Positions 42,156-51,444 of a stretch of 52,469 nt of DNA are shown in pieces. Below the pieces are notes generated by a model that was given only the letters and a program-made list of their open reading frames with translations, made no database searches and was not told the origin of the DNA. Origin of the DNA: Gemmata massiliana. GTDB taxonomy: Bacteria; Planctomycetota; Planctomycetia; Gemmatales; Gemmataceae. The DNA is taken from NCBI GenBank assembly GCA_000531095.1, contig HG799462.1:1103965-1156433 (forward strand), in the 5' to 3' direction. Within the stretch, counting starts at the first letter, position 1, and every line of letters starts with the position of its first letter. The position numbers and the translations under genes are program-made.

Positions 42156-43331
42156 ATGCCCAAGAAAAAGATCGCTGCCATTGTTACCGAGTATCGCAAG
42201 TGGTCGCACGCGGACGTGATCCTGCGGAACCTCCTTGATGGGTACCCGGGCGGGGCCAAGCCCGATCTCGAACTCGTGTCGCTCGTCACCGATCAGGTGC
42301 CGAAGAACGACATGAGTCGTGATCTCGCCAAAAAGCACGGCTTCAAGATTTGCAACACCGTGGCCGAATCGCTCACGCTGGGTGGGAAAGGGCTCGCGGT
42401 GGACGGCGTGCTCTCCATCGGCGAGCACGGGCAGTACCCGACCAACGAGAAGGGGCAGCTCCTCTACCCGCGGCGCCGATTCTTCGACGCGATTTGCCAA
42501 GTGTTCGAGGACACGAAGAAGTCCGTTCCGGTGTTCAACGACAAGCACCTCGCGGCCACCTGGGACGACGCGAAAGCGATGTACGACCGGGCGCGGAAGT
42601 TGTTCGTGCCGATGCTCGCCGGATCGTCGATCCCAGTAACGTGGCGGAAACCGAACGTCGTGCTGCCAAAGGGGTGCGAGATCACCGGCGCGGTTCAAAT
42701 CGGGTACGGTCCGTTCGAGGCTTACGGGTTTCACGCGCTCGAAGGGTTGCAGTGCATGATCGAGCGACGCAAGGGCGGCGAAACCGGCGTTAAGGCCGTC
42801 ACGTGTCACACCGGGAAGGCGATGTGGGACGCGATCGACAAACACGAATGGACCAAGCCGTTACTCGAAGAGGCGCTGAAACTCGCCACCGCCCACGCAA
42901 ACGGCGACTTGCGTGCGCTCACGTCGAAAACCGCCGAAGCGGGTACGTTTGAGGTCGAGTACCGCGACGGGTTCCGGGCGTTCGTCGTGATCCCCAACGG
43001 CTGGGTCCACGAGAACGACGGCTCGCCGTTCATCTTCGCCGGCCAGCGCAAAGGGCAGGACAAGCCCGACGTGTGCCAGTTCTACTTGCAGCAGCCGGAC
43101 CCGTTCGCGCACTTCGCGGAACTCACGCGGGCAATCGAGTCACTCGTCACCACCGGGCACGCACCCTACCCCGTGGAGCGCACGCTGCTCACAACGGGCG
43201 CCCTCGACGCGGCGATGACGAGTAAGCACGAGAAGGGGACGCGGATCGAAACGCCGCACCTGGAGATCGCGTACAAGCCAACCGAGTGGGGACCGGCCAA
43301 AGGCGAGATTCCGAAGCCGGACAAGAAGTAA
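42156..43331 (+). CDS. Conserved-looking protein of unknown function
   Basis: A 391-residue soluble protein without a signal peptide. The N-terminal third looks like a Rossmann-type fold (KIAAIVTEYRKWSHADVILR, LVSLVTDQVP, DGVLSIGEHGQYPTNEKGQL), followed by FFDAICQVFEDTKKSVPVFNDKHL. The middle has GSSIPVTWRKP and GYGPFEAYGFHALEGLQCM, and the C-terminal part has PYPVERTLLTTGALD. The first part recalls NAD(P)-dependent Gfo/Idh-type proteins, but the glycine-rich nucleotide loop is not clear, so I do not name a function. It follows the sugar isomerase-like gene on the same strand across a repeat, hinting at a sugar-related role at most. Confidence 0.8.
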   Translation: MPKKKIAAIVTEYRKWSHADVILRNLLDGYPGGAKPDLELVSLVTDQVPKNDMSRDLAKKHGFKICNTVAESLTLGGKGLAVDGVLSIGEHGQYPTNEKGQLLYPRRRFFDAICQVFEDTKKSVPVFNDKHLAATWDDAKAMYDRARKLFVPMLAGSSIPVTWRKPNVVLPKGCEITGAVQIGYGPFEAYGFHALEGLQCMIERRKGGETGVKAVTCHTGKAMWDAIDKHEWTKPLLEEALKLATAHANGDLRALTSKTAEAGTFEVEYRDGFRAFVVIPNGWVHENDGSPFIFAGQRKGQDKPDVCQFYLQQPDPFAHFAELTRAIESLVTTGHAPYPVERTLLTTGALDAAMTSKHEKGTRIETPHLEIAYKPTEWGPAKGEIPKPDKK

Positions 43332-43458
43332 CCGCTCGTCTTCTGCTCGACCGAGCCATTCGATTCGGCACAGCGCTTGCATTACTTCGTATCGGCCAGT
43401 CACGGACGGCCGAACCAGGAATCATCGTCCCATTTCACTCCGCTGAGGAGATACCGAT

Positions 43459-43584
43459 ATGATGCCGCAAGAAGAATCCACGACGCGCTGGGGAAAGATC
43501 CGCTGGGGTTTGGCCGCACTGCTGCTCGGCTTACCACTTCCGGTGGTCCTCATCGCGTTCCTGGCCCCGGGCTGTGGCCGTTAA
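43459..43584 (+). CDS. 41-residue single-helix membrane protein
   Basis: MMPQEESTTRWGKIRWG, then a hydrophobic helix (LAALLLGLPLPVVLIAFLAP) and GCGR at the end. GAGGAG lies 8 bases upstream of the ATG, and a strong hairpin begins 10 bp after the stop, which together support a real gene. The function is unknown; the C-terminal position of the helix makes it a tail-anchored microprotein rather than a lipoprotein. Confidence 0.65.
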   Translation: MMPQEESTTRWGKIRWGLAALLLGLPLPVVLIAFLAPGCGR

Positions 43585-43593
43585 CGCGAGCGC

Positions 43594-43654
43594 AATGAAC
43601 GCGAGCGGGGCGGGGTGAGAACTTGTCTTCCCACCCGCCCCGCTCGCGTTCATT
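43594..43654. terminator. Long hairpin between convergent genes
   Basis: Arms of 21 bp (43594-43614 and 43634-43654; AATGAACGCGAGCGGGGCGG plus G and complement) with a 19-base loop. It separates the 41-residue gene (+) from the TPR kinase gene (-, stop at 43686) and can serve both. Confidence 0.8.
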
Positions 43655-43685
43655 CTCTGTGGATCGGTACAGATGCCGCAGCCTT

Positions 43686-46628
43686 TTACCGCTTCTTGGT
43701 TTCTCGCGGCGGCGGGGCAACGTGCTCGGCCTTTTCTTTCAGGCGGTCCGCGAGGTTGGCCTTCGCTGGCCCGTTATTGGGATTGAGCCGCAGCGCTTCG
43801 CGGAACTCGGCGATCGCACCATCCAAATCACCCGTATCCGCCAGGGCGTTACCCAATCCGTTGTGTCCGGCCGAGTGATTGGGGTTGAGTTCAAGAAGCT
43901 TCCGGTACGCGGCGATCGCACCGGGCACATCGCCACTCGCACGCAACACAATTCCCAAACCGTAGTAGGCACGTGCGTGCTTCGGGTCGAGGCGGATGGC
44001 TTCGCGGTATTCGGCGATCGCGCCGGGCGCATCGCCCTTTTCTTTAAGAAGAAGGCCCAGAGAGTAGTGCGCGCTGGTGAAATTCTTGTCGCTAGCGATG
44101 GCCTTGCGGAGGTACTCCTCTGCGCCGTCCAGGTCGCGCTTGTCCCATAGTGCATTGGCTAGCGTGTAAAGGAAATTGGGTTCGTCCGGTTGAAGGCGAA
44201 CGGCCTCGCGGAACTCGGCAATAGCGCCGTCCAGATCCCGCGACAGCAGCAACGCGGTTCCCAGATTGTGGTGAGCACCGGCGTGCTCCGGGGCGAGCCG
44301 GACCGCTTCACGAAGTTCCGCGATCGCGCCCGGCAAGTCACGGTCCATGCCGAGCGAGGTGCCGAGTAATTCGCGGATCAATGCTTCGCGCGGGGCGAGT
44401 CGAACGGCTTCACGGAGTTCCGCGATCGCGCCACGCACATCGCCACTGTCCCTTAGCGCCTTCGCCAGGTTGTAATGGCACCAGGCGTTCTCGGGACCGA
44501 GCCGGACCGCGTCGCGGAAGCACCGAATCGAATCACTTTGTTTCCCCTGTTCCCAGAGAGCGATACCCAAGCTCATCCGCGGAACGAACGACTGCGGGCG
44601 AACCGAAACCGCGGCCTGGCACCACCGCACTCGCTCGCCAATTGCAGCGGGCGAGGGATTGGGACGTGTCCCACCAAGCCCCATAAGGACGGCGAAATCG
44701 TTGGGAGTTCGAGCCGCGGCTTGCTCCAAGAGCGCCCGGCGCTGGTCCCAGGAGATTTCGGGAACGATACCCACGGCCGCGACGAAGCGGGTCGGTTGTT
44801 CGGGCGTTCCGGTTCCTCCGACGAGTTCCTTGACCTTCTGGTTCACTCGCGCCCAAGCCTTTTGGCGCGCGTCATTCCGAATTGTGTCACGGGCCGGGTC
44901 GGGATCGATCGCGTGAAGGGTTTCTGCCAATCCCGGCGGGGCGCCGAACAAGTGCCACAACTCCAGGGACGCGAGCACGCGCTCGCGAATGGGAGAGCCC
45001 TCCAAGAGCCGAACAACGTCCGCCGGTGCCGTAGTCCCAGGAATGATGCCGTAATCGTTAAACGCTCGCCCCCAATGCGGAACGGCGGCGGAGGGCGGCG
45101 GTAACGATCCGCGTGTCGGGGTCCAGCGCTGGTCGTCGATCCGGTTGAGGGTCACCAACATCGCGCGATCTTTGCGGCAGCGGTCGATGCGCGCGCGAAA
45201 ATCTTCCGCACCGGGTGCGTTCGCCCGGCGGTCGATGTCTGTCAGAGCCGCGCCCGCGGCGAGTTCGTCACTCGCGACAAGTGCTTCTTCGCACCGCTTC
45301 ACGAGTTCGGTGAGTGCTTGCCGGTTCTCGGCCGCGGCCTCGTTGTCCTTCGCCTGTTGACGCAGCGCGGCTTCCTGTTTTTCGCGTTCGGCCCGTTCGA
45401 TATCGGCCTTGTGCTCGGCGGCCAATCGGCTCGCTTCGAGCCGGCGCTCGGCCGCTTGCTGCATCTCCCACGCCGTGAACGCCGCAGCGCTGAAAAAGAG
45501 CAGCACAAGCGTGCCCGCCAGCGCGACCTGCACGCGGCGCCGTTTACGTAGCTCGATCGCTTTTGCCGCATCCGCGGCGCGCTGGCGCTCGGACGTGCGC
45601 AGCCGTTCTTCTACGCCCGCGCGGTACGCCGCGACCGCGTCGGCCACAGCCTTACCGTCGGCGGGGCGGTCGGCCGCGTTCAGCGATAAGCAGTGTTTCG
45701 CCAGCGCGACCAGTTCGGTATCCGCGCCGCACGCATTCAGCCGGTCGAGTACGTCGCCGATATCGTTGGCCGCGGTACACGCGACGACTTCGGCCGATGT
45801 CTTCCCGACGAACAGGCGCGCACCGGTGAGGATCTCGGACAGGATCGCTCCGAGGGCGAACACGTCCGCGCGGCTATCGACCAGTTCCCCGCGCGCTTGT
45901 TCTGGGGCCATGTACGCGGGCGTACCCATTACCTGCCCGGCCTGCGTTTCGTCACCGATTTCGGGCGCGGGCGCGTCCGGCTCGCGCTCGTCGGTCGCGG
46001 CCACCGACTTGGCCAGTCCCCAATCCATGACCTGCACTTCGCCGAACGCCCCGACCATGATATTCGACGGTTTCAGGTCACGGTGGATCACGCCCTGGGA
46101 GTGTGCGAACCCGACGGCCAGACACACCTGCTCGAACGTCCGCACGAACCGCGGGAGATCGTCGGTCGGCGCCGTTCGGCTCCGGAGTGCGTTCGTGAAA
46201 GTGGTGCCCGCGATCAGCTTCATTGCCAAGAAGGGCGAGCCGTCGGTGAGGGTACCGAGGGCGTACACGGGCGGGACGTTCGGGTGCGGGAGTCGCGCGG
46301 TGATTTTGGACTCGGTCACGAACCGCGACACGGTGTCGTGTATTGCGGTCCCCGGGAGCAGTACCTTGATGGCAACTTCGCGCCCGAGTTCGAGGTCGCG
46401 TGCAGCGAGCACGCGGCCCATCCCACCTCGAGCGATCTCCCGCAACACCTCATAGCCCGGAATCGTCGGGAGGCTAGATGCCGTGGGGCGCCCCGAGCGG
46501 AGCGTTGAATTGCCGAGGAGCGCATCGGTAGCGGGCAAATCGGCGGGGCGAACGACGGTCGGGGACGGTTCGGCGGCGGGCAGGCGGTCCGTGGCGGGTA
46601 CGCGCGTAACGTCCGGATCGTTTGGCAC
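43686..46628 (-). CDS. Ser/Thr kinase with C-terminal TPR repeats
   Basis: A 980-residue protein starting at GTG 46628 (GGAG, 9 bases upstream). The kinase domain spans about 58-330: IARGGMGRVLAA, the lysine in VAIKVL, HRDLKPSN, DWGLAK in place of DFG, and GTPAYMAPEQA. One membrane helix follows at about 368-388 (VQVALAGTLVLLFFSAAAF), then a charged coiled coil (AAERRLEASRLAAEHKADIERAE...). From about 640 there are eight or nine TPR units with the GDxxGAIAEyREAvRLxP pattern, ideal for binding partner proteins. The planctomycete kinase-TPR arrangement is well known; its target is not. It is followed by a terminator. Confidence 0.92.
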   Translation of the reverse strand: MPNDPDVTRVPATDRLPAAEPSPTVVRPADLPATDALLGNSTLRSGRPTASSLPTIPGYEVLREIARGGMGRVLAARDLELGREVAIKVLLPGTAIHDTVSRFVTESKITARLPHPNVPPVYALGTLTDGSPFLAMKLIAGTTFTNALRSRTAPTDDLPRFVRTFEQVCLAVGFAHSQGVIHRDLKPSNIMVGAFGEVQVMDWGLAKSVAATDEREPDAPAPEIGDETQAGQVMGTPAYMAPEQARGELVDSRADVFALGAILSEILTGARLFVGKTSAEVVACTAANDIGDVLDRLNACGADTELVALAKHCLSLNAADRPADGKAVADAVAAYRAGVEERLRTSERQRAADAAKAIELRKRRRVQVALAGTLVLLFFSAAAFTAWEMQQAAERRLEASRLAAEHKADIERAEREKQEAALRQQAKDNEAAAENRQALTELVKRCEEALVASDELAAGAALTDIDRRANAPGAEDFRARIDRCRKDRAMLVTLNRIDDQRWTPTRGSLPPPSAAVPHWGRAFNDYGIIPGTTAPADVVRLLEGSPIRERVLASLELWHLFGAPPGLAETLHAIDPDPARDTIRNDARQKAWARVNQKVKELVGGTGTPEQPTRFVAAVGIVPEISWDQRRALLEQAAARTPNDFAVLMGLGGTRPNPSPAAIGERVRWCQAAVSVRPQSFVPRMSLGIALWEQGKQSDSIRCFRDAVRLGPENAWCHYNLAKALRDSGDVRGAIAELREAVRLAPREALIRELLGTSLGMDRDLPGAIAELREAVRLAPEHAGAHHNLGTALLLSRDLDGAIAEFREAVRLQPDEPNFLYTLANALWDKRDLDGAEEYLRKAIASDKNFTSAHYSLGLLLKEKGDAPGAIAEYREAIRLDPKHARAYYGLGIVLRASGDVPGAIAAYRKLLELNPNHSAGHNGLGNALADTGDLDGAIAEFREALRLNPNNGPAKANLADRLKEKAEHVAPPPRETKKR

Positions 46629-46751
46629 GACAAATCTCCGGGGAGGGTCAGATTGATCTTATCTCCCTTCCCGGAGACCGGTTACACCCAACTTCCCCTT
46701 CTCATTTCTTCGCGAATCGTGCCAGATGGCGATTCTCATCGCGAAGAATTA

Positions 46752-48842
46752 TCACGTTCCGCCCTTCTTCCACTTCGACTTGCGTTTGGCGCCCGCCGGC
46801 TGGCTCACGGGAACGCTCTTGTTGCCCAGAACGCTCGGCGGTGCCGCGGCGCCGTGTTTCTTCTTGAGTTCGCCTTCAAGTTTCACAATCTGGTCGCGCA
46901 GCGCCTGAGCACGCTCGAAATCCAGTGTCTTCGCGGCTTCGAGCATCTCTTCGTAGAGGCTCTGCACGTACTCGACGGTCACGTAGTCTTCCGCCGCGGC
47001 AGTGCTACCGGTCGCGGCAGCCTGAGCCATTTGGTGCGCCTCGATCTCGTCCTCGATCTCGTTCTTGATCGCCGTTTTCACCGTTGTGGGCGTGATGCCG
47101 TGTTCCGCGTTGTACGCGAGTTGAATCACGCGCCGGCGGTTCGTTTCGTTCATCGCGCGACTCATCGAATCGGTCACGACGTCCGCGTACAGAATCACTT
47201 CCGCGTTCACGTTCCGGGCGGCGCGGCCCATCGTCTGAATCAGCGACTTATCAGACCGGAGGAATCCCTCCTTGTCCGCATCGAGAATCGCGACCAGCGA
47301 CACTTCGGGAAGGTCCAGCCCCTCACGCAACAGGTTCACGCCGACGAGTACATCAAACTGCCCCTCGCGCAGTTCGCGCAGCACCGTGATGCGTTCGATG
47401 GCGTCGAGTTCCGAGTGCAGCCACTTGCACCGCATCCCGGCGTCGCGGAAGTACGTCGTGAGGTCTTCGGCCATGCGCTTCGTCAGCACCGTGACGAGCG
47501 CCCGCTCGCCCTTCGCGGCGCGGGCGCGCACTTCCGCTTCCAAGTCCTTGACCTGTCCGCGGGCGGGCTTGACGTGAATGACCGGATCGACCAGCCCCGT
47601 CGGGCGAATGACCTGTTCGACGACCTCGCCGCCGACTTTCTCCAGTTCGTAAGGGCTGGGGGTGGCGGAGAGGCAGAGGCACTGCTTCATCCGGCCCTCG
47701 AACTCGTCGAACTTGAGCGGCCGGTTATCGAGTGCACTGGGGAGTCGGAAGCCGTGCTCGACGAGCGTTTCTTTGCGGCTACGGTCGCCGAAGTACATCC
47801 CGCGCACTTGGGGCAGCGTGACGTGCGATTCGTCTACGACGAGCAGGAAATCTTCCGGGAAGAAGTCGATGAGCGTGTACGGGGGCTCGCCCGGCGCGCG
47901 CCCGCTGAACCACCGGGCGTAGTTCTCGATGCCCGAGCAGTAGCCGACCTCGCGGAGCATGTCGAGGTCGTACCGGCAGCGCGCTTTGAGGCGCTCCATT
48001 TCGAGAATCTTACCCTCGTTCTTGAACTGTTCGAGCCGGGCGTTCAGTTCGTCTTCGATGCCCTTCACGGCCGCTTGCACGCGCTCTTCGGGCGTGACGA
48101 AGTGCTTGGCCGGGTAGATGTACAGTTCGTCGAGCGGTTTGATTGTTTCGCCCGTGAGCGGGTGAATCACCGAGAGCGTTTCGACCTCGTCGCCGAACAG
48201 TTCGATGCGGTACGCGAACTCTTCGGACGCGGGCCATACGTCGATGGTGTCGCCGCGCACGCGGACCGTCCCGCGCTCGAACGCGATGTCGTTGCGCTTG
48301 TACTGGACGTCGATGAGCCGCAGGAGCGTGTTGTCGCGATCGAGCGTCTCGCCCTTCTGGATGTAGACCATCATCCGCTTGTAATCGGACGGGCTACCGA
48401 GACCGTAAATACACGACACGCTCGCCACAATGATGACGTCCTCGCGGCTGACGAGCGCGGACGTCGCGGCGAGCCGGAGCCGGTCGATGTTCTCGTTGAT
48501 CGAGGAGTCTTTTTCGATGTAGATGTCGCGCTGCGGGATGTACGCTTCGGGCTGGTAGTAGTCGTAGTAGCTGACGAAGTAGTGGACCGCGTTGTTCTTG
48601 AAGAACCCCTTGAACTCCTTGTAGAGCTGCGCCGCGAGCGTCTTGTTGTGTGCGAGGACGAGCGTGGGCTTCTGGAGCTTCTCGATCATGCAGCTCGCGG
48701 TGAACGTCTTCCCGGTCCCGGTGGCGCCGAGGAGCACCTGCACCTTCTTGCCGTTGGCGAAGCCCTGCGTCAGTTGCTCGATGGCCTTGGGCTGGTCGCC
48801 CGCGGGGGCGTACTGACTGGTGAGCTGGAACTTGGCGGCCAT
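46752..48842 (-). CDS. uvrB: Excinuclease ABC subunit B
   Basis: A 696-residue UvrB, the damage-verifying helicase-like subunit of nucleotide excision repair, working with UvrA and UvrC. Motifs in order: Walker A GATGTGKT (about 39-46), the beta-hairpin YYDYYQPEAYIP, VASVSCIYGLG, DEAD-like VVDESHV, the UvrB interaction part around EYCSGIENY-like GYCSGIENYARW, LLREGLDLPEVSLVAILDADKEGFLRS, QTMGRAARN, and the C-terminal UVR domain (YEEMLEAAKTLDFERAQALRDQI) with a basic tail. GGAGGCGAGACG precedes the ATG. It stands alone, with the TPR kinase gene 123 bp downstream. Confidence 0.98.
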   Translation of the reverse strand: MAAKFQLTSQYAPAGDQPKAIEQLTQGFANGKKVQVLLGATGTGKTFTASCMIEKLQKPTLVLAHNKTLAAQLYKEFKGFFKNNAVHYFVSYYDYYQPEAYIPQRDIYIEKDSSINENIDRLRLAATSALVSREDVIIVASVSCIYGLGSPSDYKRMMVYIQKGETLDRDNTLLRLIDVQYKRNDIAFERGTVRVRGDTIDVWPASEEFAYRIELFGDEVETLSVIHPLTGETIKPLDELYIYPAKHFVTPEERVQAAVKGIEDELNARLEQFKNEGKILEMERLKARCRYDLDMLREVGYCSGIENYARWFSGRAPGEPPYTLIDFFPEDFLLVVDESHVTLPQVRGMYFGDRSRKETLVEHGFRLPSALDNRPLKFDEFEGRMKQCLCLSATPSPYELEKVGGEVVEQVIRPTGLVDPVIHVKPARGQVKDLEAEVRARAAKGERALVTVLTKRMAEDLTTYFRDAGMRCKWLHSELDAIERITVLRELREGQFDVLVGVNLLREGLDLPEVSLVAILDADKEGFLRSDKSLIQTMGRAARNVNAEVILYADVVTDSMSRAMNETNRRRVIQLAYNAEHGITPTTVKTAIKNEIEDEIEAHQMAQAAATGSTAAAEDYVTVEYVQSLYEEMLEAAKTLDFERAQALRDQIVKLEGELKKKHGAAAPPSVLGNKSVPVSQPAGAKRKSKWKKGGT

Positions 48843-48937
48843 CGTCTCGCCTCCGGCGGATCGCGCGAAAAGAATTGGTAGCGTAACGCTATTGGACCGG
48901 GAAACGGAAGGTCAGTAGAAGTTTTGCCCCTAGTGCG

Positions 48938-50646
48938 GGTGCAGGACCGCATTTGTGATAGCAAGTGCCTCGGCCCTCAGTTCGGAATAGGATTTCCTGC
49001 GGCGCCCGAGTCGGAACCTGTTGCCGGGAGGGAACATGGCCACGCACAAGCCGACACCCGAGGATCTGGAGCGGATCACCGAACTGGCCAAGCGGTGGGG
49101 CAAAATCATCGTCAAGGAGCACTGGGGCGAACACGGACCGGGGCTCGACATCAATCTCGACCAAATGGAACAAGTCGCTCTCGCCGCGGTTCGTGGCCTG
49201 CTGGCCGACACCCTCGAAGTGGCCACCCAACAGCAGGCTCACGCGCTGGGCCCACAACATCCCTGTCCCGACTGCGAACGGTCTTGTCCGTTGACCACCG
49301 AGGATCGGCTCCTCACCACCGGCGAGGGCTCCTTCGAGCACCACGAGCCCCAGGCCCACTGCCCGGACTGTCGCCGGGACTTTTTCCCCCCCCAACGGGT
49401 GCCGCTGGGGTTGAACAGCCACGCGTATAGCCCGCGTGCGACCCGCAAGATCGTGGACGCCGGCGAATTGAAGTCGTTCGCGGCCGCGGCACGGGTTCTG
49501 AAGAACCTGGCCGACCTCACCATCAGCGCCTCGCACATCCGGCGCCTGACCGAGGACGTGGGCCGGGAGTTGGCCACCCGACGAGATCGTGAGGTGGAGG
49601 ACTACGTCCACCACCGCCGCGTCGAGCGGGCCGCCCCCCGCGGGTGTGGTCGTGGCGGTGGACGGTGGTCGGATCCAGACCCGTGTGCCCCACCCGGGCA
49701 AAGGGCCGGGCGTCCACGAGCACGGGTGGAAGGAGGACAAGGTCGCCTGCCTGTACACCCTCGACGGGGCCGAACCGGGCACCGATCCGCCGCGCGTGTT
49801 CACCGACCGCAACCGCGTGGACGAGTTGGCCCGAGCGATCCACGCCCAACGGGGTACGAACCCGGATTGGCCGGCGCTCCCGGCGGAGGCCGGGTCCGCG
49901 CCCTTCCGGAGGCCGCGCCGGAAGCGGACGCGCGCCCCCGTGTGTGGCCGCCGGCGCGGGGCGAGCGGAGTTGCGTGGTGAGCATGCAGGACCGCGACCG
50001 GTTCGGGAAGGTGGTCGCGGCCGAGGCGTACGCGCGGAACTTCTACGGATCGGGACGTCGGGCGTTCTTGGGCGACGGGCCGCGGTACAACTGGGCGATC
50101 CGCGACAAGTGGTTCGCGGACTTCGAGCCGGTCGCCGACTTCGTCCATGTGCTGTCGCACCTGTACGCCGCGGCGACCGCCCTGTCGGCGGATGCGGAGG
50201 AGCGCTGGTGGTTGTACGTGGGCTGGATGACCTCGTGCTGGCAGGGCAAGGGCGGTGAGGTGGTGACCGCGATCCGAACCCGCGCCGAGGACCGGGGCTG
50301 GAGTCCGCCGGGTGCCGAGGTGTCGGAGGGCGATTGGCGGGTGGTGGTGGAGCGGACATTGACCTACGTGAGCAACAACGCGGGCCACATGGAGTACCCG
50401 CGGTACCGTCGGTTGGGCCTGCCGGTGACCAGGGCGGCGGTGGAGTCGCTGATCAAGGAGATCAACTACCGGGTCAAGGGGACGGAGAAGTTCTGGAACG
50501 AGTCCGGAGCGGAAAGCGTTCTCCAAGTTCGGGCAGCAGTGTTGAGCGAAGACGAACGACTCGCCAAGCACCTCGATGCTCGGCCGGGGTCAGTTGTCCG
50601 CAGGACGAGCACCCAGGCTGCTTGATTGCAAATGCGGTCCTACACC
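48938..50646 (+). mobile_element. ISKra4-like insertion sequence
   Basis: Terminal inverted repeats are seen: left GGTGCAGGACCGCATTTGTG (from 48938) and right, read inward, GGTGTAGGACCGCATTTGCA (ending at 50646). Between them is one transposase gene with two frameshifts. The right end abuts an IS3-type remnant, so the element inserted into an older insertion sequence. Exact ends are uncertain by a few bases. Confidence 0.8.
49036..50625 (+). pseudogene. ISKra4-family transposase with two frameshifts
   Basis: ATG 49036 follows GGGAGGGAAC. The N-terminal part has a CxxC zinc-type region (HPCPDCERSCP, AHCPDCRRDFF) and HTH-like ARVLKNLADLTISASHIRRLTED. The middle part, with the first catalytic Asp in VVVAVDGGRIQTR and EHGWKEDKVACLYTLDG, is in a different frame between about 49625 and 49960. 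The last part returns to the first frame with SMQDRDRFGKVVAAEAYARNFYG, RRAFLGDGPRYNWAI (second Asp) and RVKGTEKFWNESGAE (Glu). The two shifts cancel, so either the gene is inactive or two indels in the assembly are wrong. Confidence 0.85.
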
Positions 50647-50809
50647 CTGAACTGAGCGGCCACCTCATTGACCGTCTTGTCCCCCTTGAGGGCGGCCAGT
50701 GCGACCCGGGCCTTGAATGCCGCCGAGTGACTCTTTCGCTTGCCCGCCATCGGTTCCCCTTTCCTGGGCCGCCGGTGTAGCTTAACGGTGGTCCAGTTTT
50801 CGGGGTCCA
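50640..50809 (-). pseudogene. IS3-family orfA remnant and element end
   Basis: On the minus strand from ATG 50750 lies MAGKRKSHSAAFKARVALAA then LKGDKTVNEVAAQFRV, the start of an IS3-type OrfA (helix-turn-helix). It is cut after 36 residues by the ISKra4-like element. Upstream of its ATG, 50790-50809 reads TGGACCCCGAAAACTGGACC on the minus strand, the typical IS3-family terminal sequence. The other half of this element is not found on the far side. Confidence 0.8.
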
Positions 50810-50811
50810 CT

Positions 50812-51003
50812 ATATCAACCCCATCGAGTTGGCGTTATCCAAGCTCAAGGGGCTGCTTCGAGCCGCCGGCAAGCGAACCATCGACGGGTTGTGGGACTTC
50901 TTGGGTAGGTGTTGGATGAGTTCGCGCCGGACAAGTACCGGCGCTACATCCGGCACCGCGGATACAAAATTACCGATGCTACAACGATGCCGAAAAGAGG
51001 CTA
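50812..51003 (+). pseudogene. IS630-family transposase, C-terminal remnant
   Basis: The segment begins INPIELALSKLKGLLRAAGK, containing the NPIE motif with the last catalytic Glu of IS630-type DDE transposases. After a one-base frameshift near 50905 it continues VLDEFAPDKYRRYIRHRGYK to a stop at about 51003. The N-terminal part was lost where the IS3-type end begins. Whether it comes from the same element type as the window ends cannot be shown. Confidence 0.75.
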
Positions 51004-51079
51004 AATGTAGTTTCGAGTATATCGCTAGGATACTAGTTGCCGAGGACCAGCTTGAAAATACAGTAAATACAAGACCCCT

Positions 51080-51152
51080 GGCGGGGTAGCTCAGAGGTTA
51101 GAGCACTCGCTTCATAAGCGAGGAGTCGTGGGTTCAATTCCCACCCCCGCTA
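51080..51152 (+). tRNA. tRNA-Met (anticodon CAU)
   Basis: A full cloverleaf of 73 bases: acceptor GGCGGGG/CCCCGCT (with a G-U first pair), D arm GCTC...GAGC, anticodon arm CTCGC-TTCATAA-GCGAG, T arm GTGGG-TTCAATT-CCCAC. No CCA is encoded. The anticodon stem lacks the three G-C pairs of initiator tRNAs, so it is elongator Met or, if modified, Ile2. A good terminator follows. The pile of mobile elements ends just upstream of it. Confidence 0.96.
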
Positions 51153-51159
51153 CTCAACA

Positions 51160-51184
51160 CAACCCCTGGAAAAACCAGGGGTTG
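51160..51184 (+). terminator. tRNA gene terminator
   Basis: CAACCCCTGG (51160-51169), a 5-base A loop and CCAGGGGTTG (51175-51184), then CTTCATTTT. It is 7 bp beyond the tRNA. Confidence 0.88.
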
Positions 51185-51444
51185 CTTCATTTTCCGGAAG
51201 TCCCGTTTTCTGCCCCCATTAGGCCAAAATCCCCCACTAAACCCCACTAACCAGAAACACACGGGGAACAGCCCGGAACACGGGCGAGCTTTTGACCATG
51301 CGCGATGCTAGAAGCTGAAAAGATGTCGACAGAATTTTTCGTGCCAAATCTATCTTTTTCTTCTGTTTTCAGCTTCCGCCTCAAACGCGCATCCGCTACT
51401 GTTGACACATCTGACAAACAGTCGCCCAAGCAAGGGAACAACAC
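51185..51444. other. Lower-G+C non-coding stretch after the tRNA
   Basis: No convincing gene. There is a 10-bp dyad, AAGCTGAAAA (51312-51321) with TTTTCAGCTT (51366-51375), and a smaller ACTGTT/AACAGT dyad just before the reading frame at 51445. T-rich and A-rich runs contrast with the rest of the window. The tRNA-adjacent position and base composition fit imported DNA, but no integrase or clear att duplication is seen. Confidence 0.4.

Noticed and set aside
46653-48881. A 742-codon open frame on the plus strand opposite uvrB
   Set aside because: It is rich in Arg, Val, Leu, Asp and Glu as expected from the complement of a high-G+C gene, has no domain, and the opposite strand codes for complete UvrB.
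48889-50571. A 560-codon minus-strand open frame opposite the ISKra4-like transposase
   Set aside because: The plus strand shows the transposase domains; the minus-strand protein has no recognisable feature.
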